Part shown: positions 1 to 7,164 of the stretch, piece by piece
How the letters are laid out: every line of letters begins with the position of its first letter
Numbering within the stretch: the first letter of the stretch is position 1
Origin: Lachnospiraceae bacterium UBA1201
GTDB lineage: Bacteria > Bacillota > Clostridia > Lachnospirales > Lachnospiraceae
Reading direction: 5' to 3'
NCBI GenBank assembly: GCA_002309675.1
Contig: DBXX01000052.1
Coordinates: forward strand, 1 to 34,333
Length of the DNA: 34,333 bases
Made by a program: the position numbers and the translations under genes
The notes under the pieces: generated by a model
What the model saw: only the letters and a program-made list of their open reading frames with translations
The model's database searches: none
What the model was told of the DNA's origin: nothing

Positions 1-41
1 TCCAGTAAAGAGGGTACATATCAGTAAGCCGGATCTCTTTT

Positions 42-740
42 TTATATTTTCACTTCGATCTCTTCTTCTGCTTCTTCCTTAATGGTCTCGATCTGCTCTT
101 CGTCCATGTGCGGTAATTTATCGGTGCTACTCATGCCGAAGCGTCGCAGAAACTCTTCGCTGGTAGCGAACAGGACCGGACGGCCCGGAGCATCGAGGCG
201 CCCCACCTCTTCGATCAAGCCGTACTCCAAAAGTTTATTTACACCAAAATCACTCTTGACGCCGCGGATTCGCTCGATGTCGCCCTTTGTGACAGGCTGC
301 TTATAAGCAATGATGGACAATGTCTCCAGCATGACCTCAGTCAGGACCTGCTTACGCGGCGTAGCCGCAATGCGGATCAGGAAGGGATAGAATTCCTTCT
401 TCGTGCAAAGTTGCACCTTATCCTCAAAATAGACCAGCATGATGCCGCAACGAGGTGTCAGATAATCCTCCTGCAGGGAATTCAGGCGGTTGCGAACCTC
501 CTTCTCCGTGAGGTCCAGGGCCTGTGCCAGAACGGAGATCTCGACCGCCTGACCCATCGTAAAGAGGATTGCCTCGATCGCGGAGCAGGACTCGGTATAA
601 TTCAGTTTCGGAACCTCGGGCTCCTCCATGCCAAAAGAAAGCTGGCGCTCTTCATCCTCGGAGAATTCCTGCTCTGCAAGCGCTTCTTCGGACTCTGCCT
701 CAGCGTGGATATCCTCGAACTCTGTATCTTCAAAAAACAT
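42..740 (-). CDS. scpB: Segregation and condensation protein B (ScpB)
   Basis: ScpB is the winged-helix (kleisin-associated) subunit of the bacterial SMC-ScpAB condensin, which acts on the nucleoid in chromosome organisation and segregation. The 232-aa product has the family core from about residue 47: a first winged helix with an AIEAILFTMGQ-type opening, then a second carrying ETLSIIAYKQPVTKGDIERIRGV and a GRPVLFATSEEFLRRFG stretch, which is highly typical of ScpB. The first 45 residues form a Glu/Asp-rich extension that is not part of the usual fold, and the C-terminus is also acidic. The gene starts 20 bases after the scpA stop, with an AGGAA-type site upstream of the ATG, so the two are co-transcribed. 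The operon probably continues past the left edge; only 41 bases remain there and no gene can be called in them. Confidence 0.96.
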   Translation of the reverse strand: MFFEDTEFEDIHAEAESEEALAEQEFSEDEERQLSFGMEEPEVPKLNYTESCSAIEAILFTMGQAVEISVLAQALDLTEKEVRNRLNSLQEDYLTPRCGIMLVYFEDKVQLCTKKEFYPFLIRIAATPRKQVLTEVMLETLSIIAYKQPVTKGDIERIRGVKSDFGVNKLLEYGLIEEVGRLDAPGRPVLFATSEEFLRRFGMSSTDKLPHMDEEQIETIKEEAEEEIEVKI

Positions 741-760
741 GTTTGTAATTCCTCATTTCA

Positions 761-1558
761 TCATTCATCGTACATCGCAAGATCTTCTGCCGAAAGCTCG
801 ACGGAACCTTCGTTCGCCTTCCATTCCAGTTCGATATCGCCGAACAGTTCCTCCTGCGTCGTTTCAACCGCGCCGAGCTTCATCAGCTCCAGTACCGCAA
901 GGAACGTAACTACGATCTCCGTGCGGCTCTCCTGCTTCTCTAACAGTTCGCGGAACGAAAACTTCTTCCGGCTGCCGCTCGCCATCTTCTGAATAAACGA
1001 CAGTTTGTCGGAGAGTTTGATCTTCTCCTTCTGGATGGTGCCGAATTTACTGCGGACGGGGTCGATCTTATCGACCTGACGTCGCATGACCATGCGGTAC
1101 ACATCGTGCAGCTTCGTCAGCGTTACATCTGCCAGCAGTTCATCCATGTCGACAGGAGGCTTGTATTTGGAGACCTCCTCCGGGATGGACGGCGCTTTGT
1201 AGAAGCGCTTCGATGCCTCGAGCAGCTGTTCCTTCAACTGCGCGGACAATGTCTTATACATCTTATATTCCACGAGGCGCGCCACGAGTTCTTCTCTCGG
1301 GTCGATCTCCTCGCCGTTTTCATCTTCTTCGGGTGGCAGCAGCATACGCGACTTAATGTCGATCAGAGTCGCCGCCATGACCATGAACTCACTGACAATG
1401 TCCAGATTCTGCGTTTCCATCTTCGAGACGTAGTCCAGATACTGGTCGGTGATCAGTACGATCGGAATATCGTAGATGCTGACCTTATTCTTTTCGATCA
1501 GGTGCAGCAGAAGGTCCAGCGGGCCCTCAAACACCTCCAGTTTAAATGAAAGATCCAT
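761..1558 (-). CDS. scpA: Segregation and condensation protein A (ScpA)
   Basis: ScpA is the kleisin that bridges the SMC head domains and binds ScpB. The 265-aa product has the typical N-terminus (KLEVFEGPLDLLLHLIEKNK, then the IYDIPI and TDQYLDY motifs), a middle region with MAATLIDIKSRMLLPP, and a C-terminal winged helix (SFRELLEKQESRTEIVVTFLAVLELMKLG). I chose the ATG at 1558 over an in-frame start at 1576 because an AGGAG site (TTAGGAGTAACC) lies directly before 1558, and because the conserved N-terminus begins there. The gene starts 14 bases after the metallophosphoesterase stop, and its ribosome binding site sits in that gap, so it is part of the same operon. Length and motifs are normal for the family. 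Confidence 0.97.
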   Translation of the reverse strand: MDLSFKLEVFEGPLDLLLHLIEKNKVSIYDIPIVLITDQYLDYVSKMETQNLDIVSEFMVMAATLIDIKSRMLLPPEEDENGEEIDPREELVARLVEYKMYKTLSAQLKEQLLEASKRFYKAPSIPEEVSKYKPPVDMDELLADVTLTKLHDVYRMVMRRQVDKIDPVRSKFGTIQKEKIKLSDKLSFIQKMASGSRKKFSFRELLEKQESRTEIVVTFLAVLELMKLGAVETTQEELFGDIELEWKANEGSVELSAEDLAMYDE

Positions 1559-1572
1559 GGTTACTCCTAATA

Positions 1573-2505
1573 TCAATTACGCTTAAGGTCAATGATCACC
1601 AGCTCCGGCGGATTATTGACCCGCAGGTTGATCGAATGGGTGCCCAGACCCGCGCTTACGATCACGTGTGTATCACTCGCCATCTTATATCCCTTTGCAT
1701 AACGCGGGAACAGTTCGAGTTGCGGCGAGATCGTCGCCCCGATGAGCGGCAGGCGGACACAGCCGCCATGCATGTGGCCGCACAAAAACAGGGAAGCATA
1801 ACTGGCTGCATAGACCGGAACATAGAGCGGATTATGTGCCAGAACGATATGAAAATGCTTCTTATCGTCGACCTTCGGTAAGAGTTTCTGCAAGTCCTCC
1901 GCGGAAAAACGGGCCTTCCTGTGCAGAAGCAGTTTTTTATAGTAATGCATGTCCAGCGCCAGACCGGAAAGCAGGATGACATCCTCCTCTTCTGCATCTT
2001 CTGCAGGCAGGATGTTTCCTTCAACACCCGTCTTCAGCGCCAGAGTCTCATTTTCCAGATAAGGTACATGAAATTCGGCAAGGATATCCAAAAACGACGA
2101 AAACCACTCCGGGTACGCTTCCGGCTTCTCCTTCATGCGCTGCTCGTGATTTCCGGGCGCATAGTAGACCGGATAACGGCCGCTTAGATGCGCGAGCAGG
2201 TCGCGAGTCACCGCGAAATCCTTCTGCGACCAGCTTTTGACGACCATCATGTCACCGCCGATCAGAACCAGGTTCGGCTTCGCATTGTCGATCGCCTCAT
2301 ACAGTTTTTGATTTTTCCTGCCGAAGGTGCAACTATGCAGGTCCGAAAGGAATACGATGCGTTTTCCGGCAAATGCTTCGGGCACACGCGGATCGCTCAC
2401 CTGATAGACCGGACAAGTCAGCCTGCTCTTCTCGAAATGCGAGATCACGAAGAAGGTAAGCGCTATGAAAAGCAAAACAGCGAATGCGATCAAAACGTAT
2501 TGCAT
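1573..2505 (-). CDS. YkuE-like membrane-anchored metallophosphoesterase
   Basis: This is a calcineurin-like metallophosphoesterase of about 310 aa. All the metal-binding motifs are visible: SDLH near residue 50, GGDMM, GNHE, AHNP and GHMHGG near the C-terminal third. One hydrophobic N-terminal segment (MQYVLIAFAVLLFIALTFFV) should anchor it in the membrane, with the catalytic domain probably outside or at the membrane surface. The family (YkuE/YaeI type) hydrolyses phosphoesters, in some members lipid pyrophosphates such as UDP-diacylglucosamine; the substrate here is unknown. I chose the ATG at 2505, preceded by GGAG seven bases away, over ATG 2517 and an upstream start at 2574, which would add residues unlike the family. 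It is the first gene of an operon with scpA and scpB and has its own promoter at 2539-2567. Confidence 0.9.
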   Translation of the reverse strand: MQYVLIAFAVLLFIALTFFVISHFEKSRLTCPVYQVSDPRVPEAFAGKRIVFLSDLHSCTFGRKNQKLYEAIDNAKPNLVLIGGDMMVVKSWSQKDFAVTRDLLAHLSGRYPVYYAPGNHEQRMKEKPEAYPEWFSSFLDILAEFHVPYLENETLALKTGVEGNILPAEDAEEEDVILLSGLALDMHYYKKLLLHRKARFSAEDLQKLLPKVDDKKHFHIVLAHNPLYVPVYAASYASLFLCGHMHGGCVRLPLIGATISPQLELFPRYAKGYKMASDTHVIVSAGLGTHSINLRVNNPPELVIIDLKRN

Positions 2506-2538
2506 CTTATACTCCATGAGGTTAGAATCATCACGATT

Positions 2539-2567
2539 ATCATACCACAAAACCCAGTAGCACGCAA
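2539..2567 (-). promoter_or_regulatory. Sigma-A type promoter for the phosphoesterase-scpAB operon
   Basis: Reading on the minus strand there is a -35 box TTGCGT (2562-2567), a 17-base spacer and a -10 box TATGAT (2539-2544) preceded by TGG, giving an extended -10. It would start transcription about 25-30 bases upstream of the chosen ATG at 2505. It diverges from the htpG promoter, and the CIRCE element lies 13 bases behind its -35 box. Confidence 0.6.
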
Positions 2568-2580
2568 GAAACAATATTTG

Positions 2581-2607
2581 TTAGCACTCTCGGCGGTCGA
2601 GTGCTAT
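2581..2607. promoter_or_regulatory. CIRCE element (HrcA operator)
   Basis: The sequence is TTAGCACTC, nine bases, then GAGTGCTAT. This matches the CIRCE consensus TTAGCACTC-N9-GAGTGCTAA at 17 of 18 arm positions. CIRCE is the operator bound by the HrcA repressor, which normally controls groESL and hrcA-grpE-dnaK-dnaJ. Here it lies between the -35 box of htpG (starting at 2615) and the divergent -35 box of the metallophosphoesterase operon (ending at 2567), so it could regulate either or both. No hrcA is in the window. Confidence 0.93.
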
Positions 2608-2614
2608 TTTTCTC

Positions 2615-2643
2615 TTGACATTCGATTCAAACCGCGGTAAACT
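2615..2643 (+). promoter_or_regulatory. Sigma-A type promoter for htpG
   Basis: A perfect -35 TTGACA (2615-2620), a 17-base spacer and a -10 TAAACT (2638-2643) lie about 80 bases upstream of the htpG ATG. The CIRCE element ends eight bases before the -35 box, close enough for bound HrcA to block RNA polymerase. Confidence 0.75.
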
Positions 2644-2707
2644 GATTATCGGGTCATGAAAATGTAGCATTTTCCGCCCGAAATATCCAGATGTACTTAA
2701 TTGTTTT

Positions 2708-2712
2708 GGAGG
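2708..2712 (+). promoter_or_regulatory. htpG ribosome binding site (decides the start)
   Basis: GGAGG lies nine bases before the ATG at 2722. The open frame extends to a TTG at 2701, but that TTG is upstream of this ribosome binding site, so 2722 is the start. Confidence 0.85.
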
Positions 2713-2721
2713 TATAGATAC

Positions 2722-4728
2722 ATGGCGAAAACAACAAAGACTAAGAAGGGAAATCTCTCGATCAACAGCGAGAATATCTTCCCGATCATTAAGAAATGGT
2801 TATATTCCGATCACGACATTTTCATTCGTGAGCTCATCTCCAACGGATGCGACGCGATCACCAAACTGAAGAAGCTCTCCATGATGGGCGAGGCAGACCT
2901 CGGCGACGACGAGACCTTCAAAGTCTCCGTCATCGTTAACCCTACCGAGAAGACGTTGAAAGTGATCGATAACGGTATCGGCATGGATGAGGAAGAGATC
3001 GAAAAATACATCAACCAGATCGCATTTTCCGGTGCAGTCGACTTCCTGAACCAGTATAAGGATAAGGCCGGTGAGGACCAGATCATCGGTCACTTCGGTC
3101 TCGGCTTCTACTCTTCCTTCATGGTAGCGGATAAGGTGACTATTGAGTCCCTGTCCTACAAGGAAGGCGCGAAGGCGGTCGGCTGGGAGTCCGACGACGG
3201 CATGACCTATAAGATGGCTCCGATCGAGAAGGAAGGCCGCGGCACCATCATCACGCTCTATCTTAACGAGGATTCCGTTGAATTTGCAAACGAGGGGCGC
3301 GTCCGCGAAGTGATCGAGAAGTATTGCTCCTTCATGCCCATCGAGATCTACCTGACCGATGAAACGAAGGAACCGGAATACGAAGAAGTTCCCGACGAGG
3401 ACGAGGCGGACGTAGTCGAAGTTGCCGACGCTAAGGAAGACGAGGCCAATGCTGAGACTTCCGATGCTGAAGAGGCGAAGGCAGATGCCGAAGAAAAGCC
3501 TAAGAAGACCAAAAAAGTCCTGAAGACACCCGAGCCGATCAACGATGTAACACCTCTTTGGGCAAAGCACCCGAACGAGTGCACCGATGACGAATACAAA
3601 GAGTTCTATCACAAGGTATTCATGGATTTCAAGGAGCCGCTCTTCTGGATCCACCTGAACATGGATTACCCCTTCAACTTAAAGGGTATCCTGTATTTCC
3701 CGAAGATCAATACCGAATATGATACCATTGAAGGAACCATCAAATTATACAACAACCGCGTATTCATCGCGGACAATATCAAAGAGGTCATTCCGGACTT
3801 CCTGATGCTCTTAAAGGGTACCATTGACTGCCCGGATCTGCCGCTGAACGTTTCCCGTAGCGCACTTCAGAACGATGGTTTCGTTCAGAAGATCTCCGAC
3901 TACATCACGAAAAAAGTCGCAGACAAACTCTCCGGCATGTGCAAGACCGACCGGGAGTCCTACGAGAAATATTGGGACGACATCAGCCCCTTCATCAAGT
4001 TCGGCTGCATCCGCGATTCCAAGTTCGCCGAGAAGATGAAGGACTATCTCCTGTTCAAAAACCTCGACGGAAAATATCTGACCCTCGAGGACTGCCTGAA
4101 GGAAAACGAGGCTGAGCATAAGAACCAGATCTTCTATGTGACAAACGAGAAGGATCAGGGCCAGTACATCCACATGTTCCGTGAAGCAAAGATCGACGCC
4201 GTCCTCTTGACGCACAACATCGATACACCCTTCATCAGTTTCCTGGAGCAGCAGAATAAAGAAGTCAAATTCATCCGCATCGACTCCGATCTCACCGACT
4301 CCTTTAAGGATGCCGAGACCGACGCGGATGCCCTCTCAAAGGCCAATGAAACACTCGCTGCCCTCTTTAAGAAGGCACTGAACAACGATAAACTCGACGT
4401 CAAGGCTTACGCACTGAAGAACCCGGCCATCGCTTCCATGATGACCATGTCCGAAGAAGGCCGCCGCATGCAGGAAATGATGAAGATGTATGCGATGTAC
4501 GGCATGGACTCCTCCATGTTTGAGCAAAACAGCCTGAGCCTCATCCTGAACACGAACCACCCTCTGGTTCAGAAGCTACAGACTCTTCCCGAGGGCGATC
4601 TTTCCACAAAGATCTGCGAGCAGCTCTACGATCTGGCCATGATCTCCCACGCACCGTTGGAAGCCGACCGCATGACGAAGTTCATCGAACGCAGCAACGA
4701 ACTGATGCTGATGCTTTCAGAGAAATAG
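2722..4728 (+). CDS. htpG: Molecular chaperone HtpG (bacterial Hsp90) with long acidic linker
   Basis: HtpG is the cytosolic ATP-dependent Hsp90 chaperone. The 668-aa product has the N-terminal GHKL ATPase domain (residues about 8-212: FIRELISNGCDAITKL with the ATP/Mg-binding Asn, VIDNGIGMD, FGLGFYSSFMVADKV, GTIITLYL), then a middle domain (from about 272: PLWAKHPNECTDDEYKEFYHKVF; later LPLNVSRSALQ) and a C-terminal dimerisation domain. Between the N and middle domains, at about residues 214-268, lies a very acidic and then lysine-rich stretch of about 55 residues. That resembles the charged linker of eukaryotic Hsp90, which E. coli HtpG lacks. The gene stands alone on the + strand, with a CIRCE-flanked promoter and its own terminator, which points to HrcA-controlled heat-shock expression. 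Confidence 0.96.
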   Translation: MAKTTKTKKGNLSINSENIFPIIKKWLYSDHDIFIRELISNGCDAITKLKKLSMMGEADLGDDETFKVSVIVNPTEKTLKVIDNGIGMDEEEIEKYINQIAFSGAVDFLNQYKDKAGEDQIIGHFGLGFYSSFMVADKVTIESLSYKEGAKAVGWESDDGMTYKMAPIEKEGRGTIITLYLNEDSVEFANEGRVREVIEKYCSFMPIEIYLTDETKEPEYEEVPDEDEADVVEVADAKEDEANAETSDAEEAKADAEEKPKKTKKVLKTPEPINDVTPLWAKHPNECTDDEYKEFYHKVFMDFKEPLFWIHLNMDYPFNLKGILYFPKINTEYDTIEGTIKLYNNRVFIADNIKEVIPDFLMLLKGTIDCPDLPLNVSRSALQNDGFVQKISDYITKKVADKLSGMCKTDRESYEKYWDDISPFIKFGCIRDSKFAEKMKDYLLFKNLDGKYLTLEDCLKENEAEHKNQIFYVTNEKDQGQYIHMFREAKIDAVLLTHNIDTPFISFLEQQNKEVKFIRIDSDLTDSFKDAETDADALSKANETLAALFKKALNNDKLDVKAYALKNPAIASMMTMSEEGRRMQEMMKMYAMYGMDSSMFEQNSLSLILNTNHPLVQKLQTLPEGDLSTKICEQLYDLAMISHAPLEADRMTKFIERSNELMLMLSEK

Positions 4729-4731
4729 TTA

Positions 4732-4767
4732 AAAAATCGCCGCAAATATAAAATTGCGGCGATTTTT
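4732..4767. terminator. Intrinsic terminator after htpG, possibly bidirectional
   Basis: The arms AAAAATCGCCGCAA and TTGCGGCGATTTTT pair perfectly around an eight-base loop, four bases after the htpG stop, followed by more T-rich sequence (TTATTATTTTT). Six As at 4731-4736 give a U-tract on the other strand, so it could also stop transcripts of the minus-strand BACON gene that ends at 4858. Confidence 0.9.
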
Positions 4768-4857
4768 ATTATTTTTGTTCTTCAGCCACTTCACTTGAAT
4801 GCTATATGACAGATACTCAAAGAGATCCTGTCAGACTCGTGGCTCAAAAGCGAAACA

Positions 4858-5523
4858 TTAATAGGAGTGGCTACTCTGATACAAAGTATAAGCCATCTGT
4901 GGTTCACTATACTTATAGCCAATGGTGATGTCTGCGTGACGGTTTCTTCTGGTCGTGTTTCGATCAATGACGATCTTAACAGGAACCTTATAGCCGATAT
5001 GATTTCCATTTACATAATACTTTGATTTTTGGTTGTTAGATACTGTGATATGTACCCAATTGTTGTTTGATGATCTTACTTCAACATCGCGGCTTGTACC
5101 GACTATAACATAACCATTCGTTGTCGATCCTGAACTTAATTCATAAAGCGGAAAATTATCGAAATCAAAATAAACATCACCCATTTGATCAATTCTAATG
5201 GTACGTACAGTAGTATTACCGCTCTTGATATAAACATATCCGGTTCTTTTATCCAAAGTAGGATTTTCAGATACATTGATACGTATCGAAGTCGCTGATG
5301 TTCTTGAAACAGATATCCAGCTTACATTTTCAGAAATCGAGTTACTTGCCGAGATCGAATAGGTAAGTGTTCCACCAGGACTAAACAACGTCTTAGTTTC
5401 CGAACTAGCTGCTTCTGCACTCTTCCCATTCCAAAGCGCTACCAAAACGACCGTCATGATCGCGATCATCGGTAACAGGATCTTCTTTGCTACATTTGTG
5501 AAACTGAGTTTCTTTTGGTTCAT
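4858..5523 (-). CDS. Secreted protein with two BACON-like domains
   Basis: The 221-aa product starts with a classic signal peptide: Lys residues, a hydrophobic run (ILLPMIAIMTVVLVALW) and a probable signal peptidase I site at AEA-AS near residue 39. The mature part looks like two consecutive BACON (beta-sandwich) domains. The first, about residues 40-113, has a Ser-rich opening, a W-I-S-V-S strand, an I-R-I-N-V-S-x-N strand, R-x-G-Y-V-Y-I and an ending R-I-D-Q-M-G. The second, about 115-221, shows W-V-H-I-T-V-S, then R-R-N-R-H-A-D-I-T-I, and ends near Y-T-L-Y-Q-S-S. BACON domains are known mainly from extracellular proteins of gut Bacteroidetes, often as spacers or glycan/mucin-associated modules. 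No anchor or catalytic domain follows, so it should be released or held by a partner. A GGAG site lies six bases before the ATG. The gene is single, with its own promoter. Exact function unknown. Confidence 0.78.
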   Translation of the reverse strand: MNQKKLSFTNVAKKILLPMIAIMTVVLVALWNGKSAEAASSETKTLFSPGGTLTYSISASNSISENVSWISVSRTSATSIRINVSENPTLDKRTGYVYIKSGNTTVRTIRIDQMGDVYFDFDNFPLYELSSGSTTNGYVIVGTSRDVEVRSSNNNWVHITVSNNQKSKYYVNGNHIGYKVPVKIVIDRNTTRRNRHADITIGYKYSEPQMAYTLYQSSHSY

Positions 5524-5552
5524 CTTTTTCTCCTTTTACAGTCGAATTATTC

Positions 5553-5575
5553 TCCTGTCCGGATCCTTAACAGGA
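5553..5575 (-). promoter_or_regulatory. Inverted repeat at the 5' end of the BACON gene transcript
   Basis: TCCTGT and ACAGGA form six-base arms around 11 bases (with GGATCC in the loop). From the -10 position, transcription should begin near 5576, so the repeat would lie at about +2 to +24. It could be a transcript-stabilising 5' hairpin or an operator. Confidence 0.4.
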
Positions 5576-5582
5576 TGAATTT

Positions 5583-5611
5583 ATTATACCACCCTGCGTA
5601 CAAAATAACCA
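5583..5611 (-). promoter_or_regulatory. Extended -10 promoter for the BACON gene
   Basis: On the minus strand TGG-TATAAT gives a perfect extended -10 (TATAAT at 5583-5588). Seventeen bases upstream is a weak -35, TGGTTA (5606-5611). Transcription from about 5576 would give a leader of roughly 53 bases before the ATG at 5523. Confidence 0.65.
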
Positions 5612-5626
5612 TTAAACTTCTATTAC

Positions 5627-5641
5627 ATTTGTGTTACAAAT
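5627..5641. promoter_or_regulatory. Short AT-rich palindrome upstream of the BACON promoter
   Basis: ATTTGT-GTT-ACAAAT is a perfect six-base inverted repeat. It is immediately after the nucleotidase stop codon and about 40-50 bases upstream of the BACON gene transcription start. It could be a regulator site; it lacks the GC content and U-tract expected of a terminator. Confidence 0.3.
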
Positions 5642-5643
5642 TC

Positions 5644-6264
5644 TTACATGGGTTCGCTTGTCAACAGCGTGTCAACCATTTTTTTGATCGTATCCCAGTC
5701 CGTGCAGCGAGTATAATTCGATCCCGGCAGGCGATCTGCCCGGTTCCACGGACGGTCGAAAACCAGTACATTCATTTCGGGTAAATGATCGAAGAAACGA
5801 AAAGCCAGCGGCGAGTCCTCGATAGCGACGTCAAACTTCAGCTGATAGTACTCTTCCATCGTCATATTATAATCGCTTTCTGCCGCAGATGGATGTCTGC
5901 CATATTTATCCAGGCAATACATTTTGATTCGCGTAAGGCCGTGCTCATCCAGCCATCTGCGGGAAGCTTCATAAGAAGTGAACGGCCGGCCGGTGATGAT
6001 ATATACCTCATGTCCCTGATCGATCCATGCATTCAGTGTATGTGCTGCTCCGGGAGTCTCTTCATATGCCATCAGGACCTCCGGACGGTGTCCGTACTCC
6101 ATCAGTTCTTTATACTCTTCATCGTTGAGTTCAAACGACTCCTGTAAGGAAAAGAAGCGCACCTTCTCATAGGGCACTTTCTTACCAAAGAGAAGATCGG
6201 CGATCCTGGTAAATGCCTTCGCGGTTTCGCATAGGCAATCATCATAATCCACGTATATTTTCAT
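5644..6264 (-). CDS. HAD-family 5'-nucleotidase (NT5C-like)
   Basis: This 206-aa protein has the HAD phosphatase motifs: I, V-D-Y-D-D-C-L (nucleophile Asp6 and acid Asp8), II, Y-I-I-T-G-R-P near residue 90, and a late E-D-S-P-L acidic motif III/IV near residue 150. Size, N-terminus and motif spacing resemble the 5'(3')-deoxyribonucleotidase / NT5C type, which removes phosphate from (deoxy)nucleoside monophosphates in the cytosol; the exact substrate is not shown. It is the last gene of the cassette, 24 bases after the TelA-like gene, with GGAG seven bases before the ATG. Its place there suggests a link between nucleotide or phosphate chemistry and the AAA+/TelA module, or it may simply be a passenger. 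It has no signal peptide or membrane segment. Confidence 0.78.
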   Translation of the reverse strand: MKIYVDYDDCLCETAKAFTRIADLLFGKKVPYEKVRFFSLQESFELNDEEYKELMEYGHRPEVLMAYEETPGAAHTLNAWIDQGHEVYIITGRPFTSYEASRRWLDEHGLTRIKMYCLDKYGRHPSAAESDYNMTMEEYYQLKFDVAIEDSPLAFRFFDHLPEMNVLVFDRPWNRADRLPGSNYTRCTDWDTIKKMVDTLLTSEPM

Positions 6265-6288
6265 TTTATATCTCCGTATTCACAGGCA

Positions 6289-7164
6289 CTATTGCATACT
6301 CGTCTGTGTCATCTGATCGAGCATTTCGTCGTCTTCCTTCTTCAGTCGTACCATCTCGGAAAAGCGCTCGATCAGTTCCTTATTCCGCTGGTCAATGGCT
6401 GCCTGATCGCGGTCATCCCCGCGCCCCTGTTCCATCATCAGGGCCACCTGGTTCTTCCAAAGGACCATGGTATTCCATAAGACGCCCTGGATCTTATCCG
6501 CCATGGATTGTTGGTTATACTTAAGCAGCTTCAGCTGCTCATCCAGCTGGCGGGATACCTGACGGGACAGTTGCAATTCCTGGATACGAAGTTCAATACG
6601 CTCGCGTTGATGGTTTCTCTCTACCCAATATACTTCGAGATCATCCGGATCGACGTCCAGGTTCGCCTCCATGGCTGCCTGTTTCTCCTCCGCCATGTGA
6701 AGAATGGCGGTATGGCCGATCGAAATGGCTTCCTCCAGTTCCGCTTCGCTCGTATTATTCATACGCCCATATTCTTCGAGCATCACGATGTTTTTCATCA
6801 GGTATACCTGATGCTCACGCAAGCGCTCCGAAACAACGTCCATTCGTCCTTCTACGTTCCGGCACCAGTTAAGGAATGCACGGTCATTGGCGCGCTTTCT
6901 GGAAAATGTCAGTCGCCATCTGCCGGTCGTGTCCTTCTTTTGGAATCGCGAGAGCTCATCGATCGTCTGCTCCAGTGTTGTAATGATATCCTGGGTGCGC
7001 AGAGATTTCGTGCGGGACAGCACGCTCTCGGAAAGCGTGGAGATATTGACCTGTGCATGCTGACCCAGTTTCATAATGATACCGGAATCCGAAAAATCCA
7101 ACTGTTCGAACGCTCGCACCAGTTCTATTTGATTTCCATGATATTGATAAACGGTAGCCATCAT
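6289..7164 (-). CDS. TelA-like (toxic anion resistance family) protein, short form
   Basis: The 291-aa product is almost entirely helical and charged, and resembles the TelA family (PF05816, 'toxic anion resistance'). An N-terminal half with alternating Leu/Arg/Glu heptads runs through R-M-D-V-V-S-E-R-L-R-E-H-Q-V-Y-L-M-K-N-I-V-M-L-E-E-Y. A middle segment is rich in Glu and Ala (residues about 130-175). A segment of Arg/Gln-rich helices leads to L-L-K-Y-N-Q-Q-S-M-A-D-K-I-Q-G-V-L and L-W-K-N-Q-V-A-L, the pattern that closes TelA proteins. Usual members are around 350-400 aa, so this one lacks part of the N-terminal region. It is soluble. The start ATG overlaps the TAA of the vWA-like gene (TAATG), with GAGGA inside that gene's end, implying translational coupling. 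TelA proteins are known for tellurite and stress resistance with an unclear mechanism; here it probably works with the AAA+ ATPase. Confidence 0.72.
   Translation of the reverse strand: MMATVYQYHGNQIELVRAFEQLDFSDSGIIMKLGQHAQVNISTLSESVLSRTKSLRTQDIITTLEQTIDELSRFQKKDTTGRWRLTFSRKRANDRAFLNWCRNVEGRMDVVSERLREHQVYLMKNIVMLEEYGRMNNTSEAELEEAISIGHTAILHMAEEKQAAMEANLDVDPDDLEVYWVERNHQRERIELRIQELQLSRQVSRQLDEQLKLLKYNQQSMADKIQGVLWNTMVLWKNQVALMMEQGRGDDRDQAAIDQRNKELIERFSEMVRLKKEDDEMLDQMTQTSMQ

Noticed and set aside
1..41. Start of another minus-strand gene after scpB
   Set aside because: An ATG at 19 would give only six codons in the window and has no ribosome binding site.
2701..2721. TTG start for htpG
   Set aside because: It lies before the GGAGG at 2708-2712; the ATG at 2722 is correctly spaced.
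4791..5009. 72-codon frame antiparallel to the end of the BACON gene region
   Set aside because: It overlaps the BACON gene in another frame on the same strand, with no ribosome binding site.
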